From UBA7446 sp049596455 (GTDB lineage Bacteria > Bacteroidota > Bacteroidia > Flavobacteriales > Flavobacteriaceae): a stretch of 64,000 bases of DNA. The notes below the pieces were generated by a model. It made no database searches, was not told where the DNA came from, and worked only from the letters and a program-made list of their open reading frames with translations. Positions 44,062-52,437 of the stretch are shown piece by piece. Where the stretch lies: positions 1 through 64,000 of the forward strand of contig JBMYLP010000004.1 in the NCBI GenBank assembly GCA_049596455.1, written 5' to 3'. The translations under genes were made by a program, and so were the position numbers. Position 1 is the stretch's first letter, and each line of letters starts with the position of its first letter.

Positions 44062-44887
44062 CAGATTCGTTGAGAGCGCGTTGCAACTGCAACGCAATAG
44101 GATTTTGATAGTTGGTTCGTCGATACGAAGACACTGGTTGGATTCCTGTGATAGAATTGGTCATAAAAACTTCTTGAACCTGTTGTAAATCAAAGGGAGA
44201 AATCTTTTCTTCAACACAAGTAATGCCTTGCTTTTTTGCCAACCGCATCAACTGCTTGCGCATAATACCATCCAAACATCCTGAAGATAATGGGGGTGTG
44301 CGAAGAACACCACCATCAACTATAAAAATATTTCCGTTTAAAAACTCCACTACTTCTTTATCGTCATTGACCAAAATACCGTTATCAAAACCTTGTTCCT
44401 GCATAAATATGCTGCCAATAACATTCAGGGCTTTGTTGTTCGATTTAAGATTAGACAGCATGCTTTTTTGGACGTAATAATCTTTAAATAATTCCACATT
44501 GTAGCTATCTTTTGAAGTGTAGAATTCGTCCACAAGAGGCTTAGCCTCAATCACATAGCTCACATCGCGAGTAGCAGGCACATACACACCGCCGTCATTT
44601 CTAAAAACAGTCAATCGGATGCGCCATGAGGGCGCAGTAGTACTTTGCGCTTCCACCACACGCAAGCATTCTTGCTCCAAGAATTCGGGAGTAAATGTCA
44701 TGGGGATATTCATGCGAAATACACGCATAGCAGCCATTAATCTAAAATAATGGTCTTCCCAAAAATGTAGGTGGTTTTGCCCGTAACGGAGGGTTTCAAA
44801 AACGGCATCGCCGTACAAAAACCCACGATTTTGAACTGAAAAAAGTGGCGAAGTAGCTGATTGCAGTGCGCCATTTAGGTTTATCAT
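44039..44887 (-). CDS. Class IV PLP aminotransferase
   Basis: 282 residues. Fold type IV: FLYGDAVFETLRYGQNHLHFWEDHYFRLMAAM near the N-terminus, PLP-Lys region around NLKSNNKALNVIGS, and EFLNGNIFIVDGG with the Glu that contacts the ring nitrogen. This is the family of branched-chain aminotransferase and aminodeoxychorismate lyase (PabC); the sequence fits PabC-like better in length, but the substrate is not certain. Confidence 0.85.
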   Translation of the reverse strand: MINLNGALQSATSPLFSVQNRGFLYGDAVFETLRYGQNHLHFWEDHYFRLMAAMRVFRMNIPMTFTPEFLEQECLRVVEAQSTTAPSWRIRLTVFRNDGGVYVPATRDVSYVIEAKPLVDEFYTSKDSYNVELFKDYYVQKSMLSNLKSNNKALNVIGSIFMQEQGFDNGILVNDDKEVVEFLNGNIFIVDGGVLRTPPLSSGCLDGIMRKQLMRLAKKQGITCVEEKISPFDLQQVQEVFMTNSITGIQPVSSYRRTNYQNPIALQLQRALNESVNSTQER

Positions 44888-44891
44888 ACGC

Positions 44892-45281
44892 TTATGTAGA
44901 GCCTAAAACTTGTTTTAAATCTCCAATTTGACTTTCCCAAAGCATTTTGGATTCATCCACTTCGTCTTCTTCTGCGAAGTCGGTTACCACAACTGAAACA
45001 TCTTTGGTAATCTCGTCCACCACAATACGCATTTCAAAGTAACAATCATCTTGATCATCATCGCCATTAAGCCAGCGAAAACGCACAAATTCATTTGCTT
45101 TTTTACGCAGCAACAACGCTTCTTCCTCGGAATCATCCCAGATAAACGAATATTTTTCGGTGCGTGCATTGACATTGTCCGCAAACCATTCTGAAAGCCC
45201 AGATGGGGTGTGCATGTATTGGTAAAGGAGCTGAGGCGAGGCTTGTATCACAAACTCAAGCTCAAATTTTGTTTTAGACAT
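44892..45281 (-). CDS. START-like/AHSA1 domain protein
   Basis: 129 residues from MSKTKFELEFVIQASPQLLYQYMHTPSGLSEWFADNVN, a typical helix-grip opening. The rest follows the AHSA1-like pattern (YSFIWDDSEEEALLLRKKANEFVRFRW). A start six codons upstream exists but is less convincing. Follows... transcribes towards the aminotransferase, 4 nt apart; role unknown. Confidence 0.8.
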   Translation of the reverse strand: MSKTKFELEFVIQASPQLLYQYMHTPSGLSEWFADNVNARTEKYSFIWDDSEEEALLLRKKANEFVRFRWLNGDDDQDDCYFEMRIVVDEITKDVSVVVTDFAEEDEVDESKMLWESQIGDLKQVLGST

Positions 45282-45385
45282 AGGTAATAAAACGCCCAAT
45301 ATATATATTAAAAATGACCTTTAAAAGAAAAGGCGGAAAAACAGCGATAAAAAGGGAAAACAAATTGTTATATTTGCGCCGCTTT

Positions 45386-45459
45386 GGCGAGGTAGCTCAG
45401 CCGGTTAGAGCGTCGGATTCATAACCCGGAGGTCGGGGGTTCAAGTCCCCCCCTCGCTA
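45386..45459 (+). tRNA. tRNA-Met (CAT), elongator type
   Basis: 74 nt. Acceptor GGCGAGG pairs with CCTCGCT (45452-45458, one G-T), T-arm GGGGGTTCAAGTCCCCC, anticodon loop TTCATAA gives CAT. The anticodon stem has one A-C mismatch next to the loop. A fully paired first base pair argues against the initiator; a lysidine-type tRNA-Ile cannot be fully excluded. -7 box TATATTTG at 45369-45376. Confidence 0.92.
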
Positions 45460-45463
45460 CAAC

Positions 45464-45505
45464 AACCCTTCTTCACGCAAAATTCTCGTGAATGAAGGGT
45501 TTTTT
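45464..45505 (+). terminator. Intrinsic terminator after tRNA-Met
   Basis: AACCCTTCTTCACG and CGTGAATGAAGGGTT form a long hairpin with one T-T mismatch and a loop of about 9 nt, followed by six T. Confidence 0.85.
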
Positions 45506-45559
45506 ATACAAACCAAACTTTTTTACCTTTCGTGGGTCTAAACCATAAAAATTCCACAT

Positions 45560-46102
45560 TTGGAAACCGAAGCGCGTATTGTACAACATATCAAAAACAA
45601 ACAGTTTGAACTGGCGGTAACCGCGATTTCAAAAGCCTATCACGAAATGTTGTATTGGCATATTCGGAAATTGGTAAAGCACCACGATGCTGCCAACGAC
45701 GCACTTCAAAATACATATATGCGGATTTTTAAAGGATTGGCAAATTTTAAATTTAAAAGTAGTGTCAAAACATGGTGCTACCGCATTGCTTACAACGAGG
45801 CTATTCGGTTGTTGGAGCAACAGCAAAAGCTACGCTATAGCGATAGTAATGATGCGGTAACCGATTATTTTGCGCACCTCACCGCCGATCCGTATTTTGA
45901 TTTAGATTCTGCAAGCCACGCGCTGCATGAATCCCTATCAAAACTCTCTGAAAAACAACAACGTGTTTTTCAGATGAAATATTTTGACGAGCTAACCTTT
46001 GAAGAAATTGCTGAAATTACTTCATGGAACACCAACTCAATAAAAACAGCTTTTTATGCTGCTAAAGAAAAAGTAACTGTACACGTAATGCAAATCGTAT
46101 GA
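45560..46102 (+). CDS. ECF-type RNA polymerase sigma factor
   Basis: 180 residues. Region 2 (KHHDAANDALQNTYMRIFKGLANFKFKSSVKTWCYRIAYNEAI) and region 4 (LSEKQQRVFQMKYFDELTFEEIAEITSWNTNSIKTAFYAAKEKV) are clear. Start is TTG at 45560; the frame is closed 21 nt upstream by TAA and no ATG or GTG lies between. The next gene starts inside its stop (ATGA) and encodes a single-helix membrane protein, the layout of a sigma/anti-sigma pair. Confidence 0.9.
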   Translation: METEARIVQHIKNKQFELAVTAISKAYHEMLYWHIRKLVKHHDAANDALQNTYMRIFKGLANFKFKSSVKTWCYRIAYNEAIRLLEQQQKLRYSDSNDAVTDYFAHLTADPYFDLDSASHALHESLSKLSEKQQRVFQMKYFDELTFEEIAEITSWNTNSIKTAFYAAKEKVTVHVMQIV

Positions 46103-46410
46103 AAAAGGAACATTTACATAACGAACAATTGGGATACCACACGCCCGAAGGCTATTTTGAACATTCCAAAAAAGAAATGCTTACATTCTTGGAACATCAA
46201 GGCTCAGAACAAAAACCTGCGGAGTCAAATTGGAAAAAAAGCATCCTTGCCATTGCTGCCGTTGCGGTAATTGCCGTTGGGATTTTTTCTGTCAAATTCT
46301 ATAGCGCACAAAACGAATCGTTTGAGCAACTTACCATTGAATCATTAGAGGTTTCTGACGAAGATTTTGATCAGTGGTTTGATGAAAATTTTATCCTAAA
46401 TGATGTCTAA
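46099..46410 (+). CDS. Small single-helix membrane protein, likely anti-sigma partner
   Basis: 103 residues. A soluble N-terminal part (HNEQLGYHTPEGYFEHSKKEMLTFL), one transmembrane helix (about 47-66, ILAIAAVAVIAVGIFSVKFY), and an acidic C-terminal tail (SDEDFDQWFDENF). No family recognised. ATGA coupling to the ECF sigma gene and topology suggest it holds that sigma factor at the membrane. Inference only. Confidence 0.7.
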   Translation: MKKEHLHNEQLGYHTPEGYFEHSKKEMLTFLEHQGSEQKPAESNWKKSILAIAAVAVIAVGIFSVKFYSAQNESFEQLTIESLEVSDEDFDQWFDENFILNDV

Positions 46411-46424
46411 TTAAAAAGAACGAG

Positions 46425-46467
46425 TCAATTCGAGTGATTTTGAGGAACTCAAAATTGTATTGAGAAT
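46425..46467 (-). repeat. REP-like palindromic element, copy 4, inverted and with a different inner hairpin
   Basis: Outer parts TCAATTCGAGTGAT and ATTGTATTGAGAA match the reverse complement of copies 1-3 with few changes. The inner hairpin is ATTTTGAG-gaa-CTCAAAAT instead of ATCTGCC/GGCAGAT: both strands of the stem changed together. The remaining intergenic sequence (46468-46620) is AT-rich with no feature I can call. Confidence 0.65.
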
Positions 46468-46620
46468 GATTTACATATAAAACACTTGTTTTCGGCACTA
46501 ATTTTATTCATTACACTCATAAAATTCACTCAAACTGAAGCATTTATAAAAATTCAAACGATTAAATAAAACTATTTACAAAAACACTGGTCTAAACAAC
46601 AAATACAAAAAATAAATATT

Positions 46621-47088
46621 ATGAAAGCCATTAAAATCACCACACTAATCTTTGCCATCTTGATTGGGCAAGTTGCCTTAGCACAAGATGACGCAGTAAA
46701 AGGAAAACAAAAAATCTACACGCCAGAGCAATTGGAAATGCTTAAAGCGCAAAAAGAAGCCGTTAAACAAAACCGTGAAGAATTTAAAGCCAGTCTTTCA
46801 GATGAGCAGCGTGCTATTTTGGAAAACAAAGAGCTGAACAGAAAAGAACGTCAAGAAGCCCTTAGAGCTACATTTACCGATGCGCAAAAAGAGTTACTTA
46901 CTGCTAACAGAGACGAAATAAAAGCACTAAAAGAGCAGTTTCGCTCAACCGTAACAGACGAACAAAAACAAGCACTAAAGCAACGCAGACAGCGCATGAA
47001 AAATCGTATGCGAAACATGAAAGAGAAAAAGGAACAGTTTAAAGAACGTAAGCAAAACTGGAAAGAGCGCAAAAAGAAAAATGGGTAA
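46621..47088 (+). CDS. Exported helical Spy/CpxP-like protein
   Basis: 155 residues. Signal peptide ends near ALAQ (22). The mature part is nearly all charged helix with three imperfect units of the form (T/S)DEQ-A-x-L-x-x-x-R-E-x-x-K-x-x-x-E-x-F (SLSDEQRAIL, TFTDAQKELL, TVTDEQKQAL), like the LTxxQ repeats of Spy/CpxP/CnrX periplasmic stress proteins, and a Lys/Arg-rich C-terminus. Its position behind the sigma/membrane pair suggests an envelope-stress sensor or chaperone. Family assignment is by pattern only. Confidence 0.72.
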   Translation: MKAIKITTLIFAILIGQVALAQDDAVKGKQKIYTPEQLEMLKAQKEAVKQNREEFKASLSDEQRAILENKELNRKERQEALRATFTDAQKELLTANRDEIKALKEQFRSTVTDEQKQALKQRRQRMKNRMRNMKEKKEQFKERKQNWKERKKKNG

Positions 47089-47092
47089 ATCT

Positions 47093-47114
47093 AAAGGGGT
47101 CAATGACCCCTTTT
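47093..47114 (+). terminator. Intrinsic terminator after the Spy-like gene
   Basis: AAAGGGGTC-aat-GACCCCTTTT hairpin followed by a T-rich stretch. Confidence 0.75.
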
Positions 47115-47129
47115 GTTTATTTTTAGCCC

Positions 47130-47978
47130 ATGCGTAAAATCACACTCCTTTTTGTTTGCATTTCTGCTTTGGTTACGGCTCAAGAAATTGAGTTAACCGA
47201 AGCAGATGCTATTTTAGACGACCTTTTTGAGGCTGACAGCCTTGATATTTTGGATTTGTTTGATGATCTAAAAAAGCAAGACTATTTGTATGTTACCGTG
47301 TTGTATAACAGCAAAACGTTCTTCTCAGGGCGGGATTTTGGGGTAGACCAATACAGTGCTTTCCCAAGTATAAGCTACATAGACGGAAATAATTTCTTTG
47401 CCAATCTCAGTTCCGGATATTACAGCGGTGTCAGTCCAAATTGGGATTTTGTTACGCTAAGTGGTGGATACTCCAACTACATCAATAAGAAAAAAACACT
47501 TATGGCAACTGCGGTGTACTCCTATTCGTCTTACACGCAAGATGTAGCCGATTTGAACAACCAACGCATTACCGCAGGGTTGAGCTTTCGCAAAAAATGG
47601 TTTAGAAATGCGCTAACCGCAGGTTATTTGTTTGGGGGTGCCACTTCCTCATTTGTGTCTAATAATACCTATATTTCAATAGATGTGTTGGACACCAAAT
47701 CGATAGATATTTCCCTACAACCCCGATTTGGTTTGTTTTGGGGAAATCAAACCGTTAGTTAGATAGTACGCGTTAGACCAAGACAGTTTGAGTACGTAAA
47801 CACAGATTATTTCCAATTGCTCAACACCGAGTTTAGCATTCCTGTTGAATTTGATTTTGGAAATTGGGATGTTGAAATTGATTATACCTTTTCAGCACCC
47901 AATGCATTACCAGGTGAAGAAGGGCTTCAAAATTCCGGGTTTATTTCGTTCTCTGTGGGCTATTTAATAGGTTTATAA
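47130..47978 (+). pseudogene. Outer-membrane beta-barrel-like protein with in-frame TAG at codon 211
   Basis: Signal peptide MRKITLLFVCISALVTAQ; the mature part is a string of amphipathic strands (YLYVTVLYNSKTFFSG, FVTLSGGYSNYINKKKTLMATAVYSYSSY). The frame is stopped by TAG at 47760-47762 after NQTVS, but the same frame then runs on without further stops for 71 codons (IVRVRPRQFEYVNTDYF... FDFGNWDVEIDYTFSAP...) and ends in a barrel-like ISFSVGYLIGL at TAA 47976-47978. The whole is 282 codons. Either a recent nonsense mutation or a sequence error. No family recognised; downstream of the Spy-like gene on the same strand. Confidence 0.75.
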
Positions 47979-48467
47979 TCGACACAATCGCAAATGATGG
48001 CACAGGTGTAGTTGGATAAATTTTTGGGTCCATGTCTTATTTAATCTTCCAATAAACATGTGTTTGAAAATTCCTTTTTTTGCTAAGGCTTCTGGGAATT
48101 CTGAAAAAAACATATCTGCTTCTTCACGTGTTTTTTTCCATTTACCCATTAAGTCGTTGACATTCAACTCTTGAGGAAATTGCTGTACTATATCAGGTGC
48201 ATTAACTTTCAAAAAGCCTATACGAAGCGTTACAAAAAAAAATATAAATTTTAACCTTGTTCCCAATGAAACACGAACCAAAGCATCAGTGTCTTGGGTT
48301 TTGAGTTTTATATAGGCCAACACACCTCGCTCCACCATCCAACAATGATACAAGTGATGCAAAATATTCCATTTACCTTGTTGGACTTGATGTAATTCCG
48401 TGTGTGAAAGTTCATCAAGTTTTTGTTTGATAACAGCTAGGGGCACAAAGGATTCTGTGAAACGCAT
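47973..48467 (-). CDS. DinB-like four-helix protein
   Basis: 164 residues. Helical; the first His (GKWNILHHLYHCWMVERGVLAYI) and the C-terminal His cluster (HLCHHLRLC) match the metal site of DinB/YfiT-like four-helix bundles. Substrate unknown. Start shares one base with the cupin stop (TAATG), so the two are co-translated. The end overlaps the convergent barrel gene by 6 bp. Confidence 0.72.
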   Translation of the reverse strand: MRFTESFVPLAVIKQKLDELSHTELHQVQQGKWNILHHLYHCWMVERGVLAYIKLKTQDTDALVRVSLGTRLKFIFFFVTLRIGFLKVNAPDIVQQFPQELNVNDLMGKWKKTREEADMFFSEFPEALAKKGIFKHMFIGRLNKTWTQKFIQLHLCHHLRLCRL

Positions 48468-48949
48468 TACCTTCCAAAATCATCAGAAACACGAACAATA
48501 TCCGCTTCGTCAGAAGGGTTCTCGGCATCGGTATGCTGCCAAATTTCAGCAATTAAGGCACGGCTTTGCAAGCCCACCAAACGGTGGCGTTCTCCCTGTT
48601 GCAAGCGCACTTGATCCCCTTCATTAAGCACCTCCACTTCGCCTTGCTCATCTGTGGCTGAGCGAATAATTCCCGCAGTACCTTTATACACACGCCAAAT
48701 TTCAGCACGGCGGTGGTGGTATTGCCACGACAAACGAACTTCTGGAGAAACTATCAAAATTTTTGGACTAAGTTTACCACCTATTCGCAATGAATCTACA
48801 TCTAATCCTGAGAAAAATTGGTTGGCAAAATCTTGCGCCTGAGCTTCGTCAATAACCAAAAAACCGCCCCAAGGACGCTCAAAATCATGAGCCACCACAC
48901 GAAAGCCAAGGCTCTCAATATGTTCTTTTGTCTCTTTAAAAGTTTCCAT
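48467..48949 (-). CDS. Cupin protein, mannose-6-phosphate isomerase type II-like
   Basis: 160 residues. RPWGGFLVIDEA, LSWQYHHRRAEIWRVYKGTAGIIRS and NEGDQVRLQQGERHRLVGLQ are the cupin motifs seen in the C-terminal domain of type II mannose-6-phosphate isomerases/GDP-mannose pyrophosphorylases. Here the cupin stands alone. Likely a sugar-phosphate isomerase or a related binding protein. Confidence 0.75.
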   Translation of the reverse strand: METFKETKEHIESLGFRVVAHDFERPWGGFLVIDEAQAQDFANQFFSGLDVDSLRIGGKLSPKILIVSPEVRLSWQYHHRRAEIWRVYKGTAGIIRSATDEQGEVEVLNEGDQVRLQQGERHRLVGLQSRALIAEIWQHTDAENPSDEADIVRVSDDFGR

Positions 48950-49047
48950 CTATTTTTTTTACGAAGATAACTTAGCTTAATTAAGCATAATTAACAAATG
49001 AAGTTAATTTTTTATAAATTAATTAAATTTAATGTAATTTTAACAAC

Positions 49048-49938
49048 ATGTTTGAATTGTTATATGCCAAGCTTTTGGACGAAAAAACCAAAAAGCTAAG
49101 CGAAAAAATTATCATAAACATTGCAATCATCAGCTTTGTACTTCATTTAGCTGTCATTGCACTAAACGATTTGAACCTTTTAGGCACATTTATCAGTGGG
49201 GAATTATTCACTAACCCTATATCAGCAATTTACACCCCTTTTTCCTTTATTCTAATTTATGAGGTATACCTGCTGATATACTATCTGCCAAAATCCATGA
49301 CCATTTATATTGGCAAACAGTATGAGATTATCATGCTTATTGTCATCCGAAGGCTGTACAAGGATTTATCAAATATTTCACTTGAAGGAAACTGGTTTGA
49401 AAACGCACAAAATCTTCAATTTGTGTATGATATTATTGCCACTATTATATTGTTTTTACTTATCCATTTGTTCTATAAAATGAATAAGTTTAGAGTCCGT
49501 AAATTGTTAAAACTCACCGAAACCAAACCTGAATTAATCCGATTTGTAAAGTTTAAAAAAGCACTTGCCGTTCTTCTTGTTCCTACATTTATCGTTATTG
49601 CAATTTTCAATGTATTTGATTGGGCAACTCATGTCACAGAGTTGCAATCTGGGCTAAAGCAAGGGCTAGATATCAATGCCGTTTTCTTCGACGATTTTTT
49701 TACTGTATTAATTTTAGTTGATGTGTTATTGGTGTTGTTTTCGTTTGCACACACGGACAAGTTCAACAAGGTAATTCGCAATTCTGGGTTTGTGATTTCC
49801 ACTATTTTAGTCAAGCTATCCTTTAGTGTAACTGGGTTGCAAAACGTGGTGTTGATTATTTCTGCTGTTGGATTTGGCGTTGCTATTTTATGGATTCATA
49901 AATTGTTTGAGCAAAACAAGCTACCCACCAATTATTAA
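49048..49938 (+). CDS. Multi-pass membrane protein of unknown family
   Basis: 296 residues with about six to seven hydrophobic helices and two basic loops (IRRLYKDLSN; FRVRKLLKLTETKPELIRFVKFKK). An acidic segment NAVFFDDFFTVLILVDVLL precedes helix five. I recognise no family; the layout is loosely channel-like, without a K+ selectivity motif. It has a very AT-rich upstream region (48950-49047) shared with the divergent cupin gene. Its 3' end touches the poly-T of the 6S RNA candidate on the other strand. Confidence 0.65.
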   Translation: MFELLYAKLLDEKTKKLSEKIIINIAIISFVLHLAVIALNDLNLLGTFISGELFTNPISAIYTPFSFILIYEVYLLIYYLPKSMTIYIGKQYEIIMLIVIRRLYKDLSNISLEGNWFENAQNLQFVYDIIATIILFLLIHLFYKMNKFRVRKLLKLTETKPELIRFVKFKKALAVLLVPTFIVIAIFNVFDWATHVTELQSGLKQGLDINAVFFDDFFTVLILVDVLLVLFSFAHTDKFNKVIRNSGFVISTILVKLSFSVTGLQNVVLIISAVGFGVAILWIHKLFEQNKLPTNY

Positions 49939-50100
49939 AAAAACCTACACCAAGTAAGTTTTGCATAAACTCGAAAAAAACAGGTTTGAGGTTACCTGAG
50001 TGTTCAAGGATCCGCATAGGCGGCTTGCTTTAGCACTCAAAACTCACCTCTTCGAATTAAATTAGCGTTGAGTTTATCAAAAAATGTACCTGATGTAGGT
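49937..50100 (-). ncRNA. ssrS: 6S RNA candidate
   Basis: On the minus strand the ends pair over 13 bp: CCUACAUCAGGUA (50099-50087) with UACUUGGUGUAGG (49956-49944), two of them G-U. These two are mismatches on the plus strand, which supports minus orientation. Then AUAAACUC/GAGUUUAU, a large internal bubble, a second stem (GAGGU/ACCUC and UGAGUG/CACUCA) and an apical CCGC-cuau-GCGG hairpin; the 3' end runs into seven U. That is the 6S architecture: long closing stem, central bubble, terminal stem. It starts just behind zapA, where 6S RNA lies in many bacteria. 6S RNA binds RNA polymerase holoenzyme. Confidence 0.78.
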
Positions 50101-50106
50101 AGGGCA

Positions 50107-50391
50107 TTAAGAAGGCAATTGTGCCTCTAAATACTTTTTTAAAGATAATACTTTTTTCTGAATTTCAGTCTGATTATTAGCTGTTGCGTCCTTGTCTTTA
50201 CTAGCCTGTACTGCAATTTGCAATGCACACATTGCCAACACATCTTGCTTGTCTTTGACCGCATAATTCTTCTCAAAATGCTCCACCATGGTGTTTATGC
50301 TTTTTGCAGCTTCCCGCAAAATTGCCTCCTCCCCTTCCGGGACACTTAGCGGGTATACTCTATCGGCAATGGAAAGTTTAATTTTTTGCAT
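50107..50391 (-). CDS. zapA: Cell division protein ZapA
   Basis: 94 residues. KIKLSIADRVYPLSVPEGEEAILREAAKSINTMVEHFEKNY and the following helix DVLAMCALQIAVQ are typical for ZapA, which bundles FtsZ filaments. ATG shares a base with the stop of the upstream coiled-coil gene (TGATG). The 6S RNA candidate begins 7 nt after the stop. Confidence 0.9.
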   Translation of the reverse strand: MQKIKLSIADRVYPLSVPEGEEAILREAAKSINTMVEHFEKNYAVKDKQDVLAMCALQIAVQASKDKDATANNQTEIQKKVLSLKKYLEAQLPS

Positions 50392-50702
50392 CAGTCTCCA
50401 ATTTCAAGTTGTGCAATACACGCATCAACTTCGTTAATCAAGGCATCTATATGGTGAAGTGCACGTTTCTTGGCAGCGGTATCGCCCGTGTTTATGCCTT
50501 GTGCAGATTTTAGTGCATCGTATTTTTCTTGCCAGTTACGCGACATCTCTTGTTTCTTTTGTAGCTTGCCAACAGTTTCTGCCAACTCCTGCTCCAGCTG
50601 CTGGTTTTTCTGCTCTAACATACGTAAGTTATTCACCAATACATGTAATTGGCTTTCTAACTCCTCCAAATGCTGAACCATTTCCATAAACTTGAAATTC
50701 AA
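50391..50702 (-). CDS. Coiled-coil protein upstream of zapA
   Basis: 103 residues, almost entirely coiled coil (MVQHLEELESQLHVLVNNLRMLEQKNQQLEQELAETVGKLQKKQEM), with a short C-terminal helix (DALINEVDACIAQLEIGD). Size, composition and coupling to zapA suggest a ZapB-like division partner; that is inference. Start could also be the Met at position 6 or 8. Confidence 0.75.
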   Translation of the reverse strand: MNFKFMEMVQHLEELESQLHVLVNNLRMLEQKNQQLEQELAETVGKLQKKQEMSRNWQEKYDALKSAQGINTGDTAAKKRALHHIDALINEVDACIAQLEIGD

Positions 50703-50781
50703 TCCAAATGTACCTAAGCTATTACGTTTTTACAAGTATCACGACATAAGGTTTGTATAATAATGGTGTACATTTGTTGTC

Positions 50782-52437
50782 ATGAACCGCATAATCTTAC
50801 TCTGCACAATCTGTTGCTGTTGGTTTTCATTGGCACAATACTACCAACCACCCGTAGACATTCCCATTCAATTATCAGGAACTTTTGCTGAGCTTCGTGG
50901 AACGCATTTCCATGCAGGAATCGACATTAGAACACAAAGCAAAGAAGGCTTACCATTGCGTGCCGTGGCTGACGGCTATGTGTCGAGAATAAAAATTCAA
51001 CAAGGCGGGTATGGAAAAGCACTATATATCAATCATCCCAATGGCACCACAAGCGTATACGCCCATATGCAACGTTACAGCGACAAAATTGTACCGCACA
51101 TACGCAAAAAACAATATGCCAAAAAAAGCTACACCATCCATTTTTATCCAGAACCAACCGATATTCCTATTAAAAAAGGGGAAATCATTGGATACTCTGG
51201 CAATACGGGTTCATCGTTTGGTCCGCATTTACATTTTGAGCTGCGCAGCAGCGCAAATCAAATTCCGTTTAATCCCCTAATCGATGATATTTTTGTGCCA
51301 GACTCCAGAAGACCTGTTATCAAACAGGTTTTTGCGTATCCAATTGATGGGGTTGTAAATCAATCGGAAGAAAAAATCCAGCTCAATTTCACCCAAAAAA
51401 ACGATAGTCTTTATGTTGCTGACACGGTTGTTGCATTGGGTAAAATTGGTTTTGGACTAGAGCATTTTGACCGACAAGATAACTCCTACAACAAAAACGG
51501 AACATTTGAAGTTTTGGTAACACTTAATGGAAATCAACACTTTTCGGCTCGTTTTGACACCCTCTCTTTTGACGATACAGCTCATATGCATAAACTCATG
51601 GATTATGCACACTATGTGGAAACCAAAAAGAAAGTAATGCGTCTTTTTAATCCGTTTGTGGAAGCAGTCCCTTTTGTTGATTTTTCCGAAAATGGATGGG
51701 TATATGTCGAAGAAGCGGAAAGCTACACGTACAACGTAACCCTGAGCGATGTAGCAGGAAATAGTACTTTATTAATCATTCCAATTATTGGAAAAAAAGA
51801 GGCTATTTGGGTAAAAAAAAAGCCTCCGCAAAAAGGAAAAACAATTCACCCCAACAAAGATTATCTTTTTGAGTTTGATCGTGCTAATTTGTATTTGGAG
51901 GCTAAAACCTTCAATGAGCCCACTCCACTAGATATTTATAAGTATCAGGACACCCTAAAAATAGAAAATCCGTATGCATATTTCAACAAACCCTACAAAC
52001 TCACTTTTGAAAAAAAAGACACTATTAAAGGGGAATATCTTGCGCTAAAGCGTAAAAATCAATGGGGATTTGTTACCAAAAGAAATCCTAAAGGGAATTT
52101 TACCGCCAAGCTGAAAAGCGCTGGGGCAATTGCTGTACTTCAGGATACCATCCCTCCTACCATAACAGATCAAAAAAACATCAGCAACCGGTGGATTTCA
52201 TTAGAAAAAGACATTCGCTTTACTATCAAGGACAAGGGTACTGGTATTGATCGTTTTGAAGGATACCTAAACGGAAAATGGATATTGTTTGAATACGAGC
52301 AAAAAAAGAATCAACTGACGTTTCGATTCAAAGATCCCATAAAACTTTCACAAGTAAAGCATAAATTAAAGCTAATTGTTTGGGATAAAGTGGGTAACAA
52401 TACTACATTTGAAACAATGTTTTATCGCAAAGAATGA
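50782..52437 (+). CDS. M23-family peptidoglycan endopeptidase
   Basis: 551 residues. Signal peptide to SLAQ (about 18). LytM domain at 25-170: FHAGIDIRTQ (HxxxD) and GPHLHFELR (HxH), the zinc site of active M23 enzymes. The region 185-551 is beta-rich and does not match a known domain from sight; it ends with a DxxGN repeat (VGNNTTFETMFYRKE). ATGA overlap with the next TonB receptor gene, so both are in one transcript. Confidence 0.88.
   Translation: MNRIILLCTICCCWFSLAQYYQPPVDIPIQLSGTFAELRGTHFHAGIDIRTQSKEGLPLRAVADGYVSRIKIQQGGYGKALYINHPNGTTSVYAHMQRYSDKIVPHIRKKQYAKKSYTIHFYPEPTDIPIKKGEIIGYSGNTGSSFGPHLHFELRSSANQIPFNPLIDDIFVPDSRRPVIKQVFAYPIDGVVNQSEEKIQLNFTQKNDSLYVADTVVALGKIGFGLEHFDRQDNSYNKNGTFEVLVTLNGNQHFSARFDTLSFDDTAHMHKLMDYAHYVETKKKVMRLFNPFVEAVPFVDFSENGWVYVEEAESYTYNVTLSDVAGNSTLLIIPIIGKKEAIWVKKKPPQKGKTIHPNKDYLFEFDRANLYLEAKTFNEPTPLDIYKYQDTLKIENPYAYFNKPYKLTFEKKDTIKGEYLALKRKNQWGFVTKRNPKGNFTAKLKSAGAIAVLQDTIPPTITDQKNISNRWISLEKDIRFTIKDKGTGIDRFEGYLNGKWILFEYEQKKNQLTFRFKDPIKLSQVKHKLKLIVWDKVGNNTTFETMFYRKE

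Noticed and set aside
45386..45459. Initiator tRNA-fMet or tRNA-Ile2
   Set aside because: First base pair is closed (G-T), unlike initiators; nothing shows lysidine identity, so elongator Met is the simpler call, though not proven.
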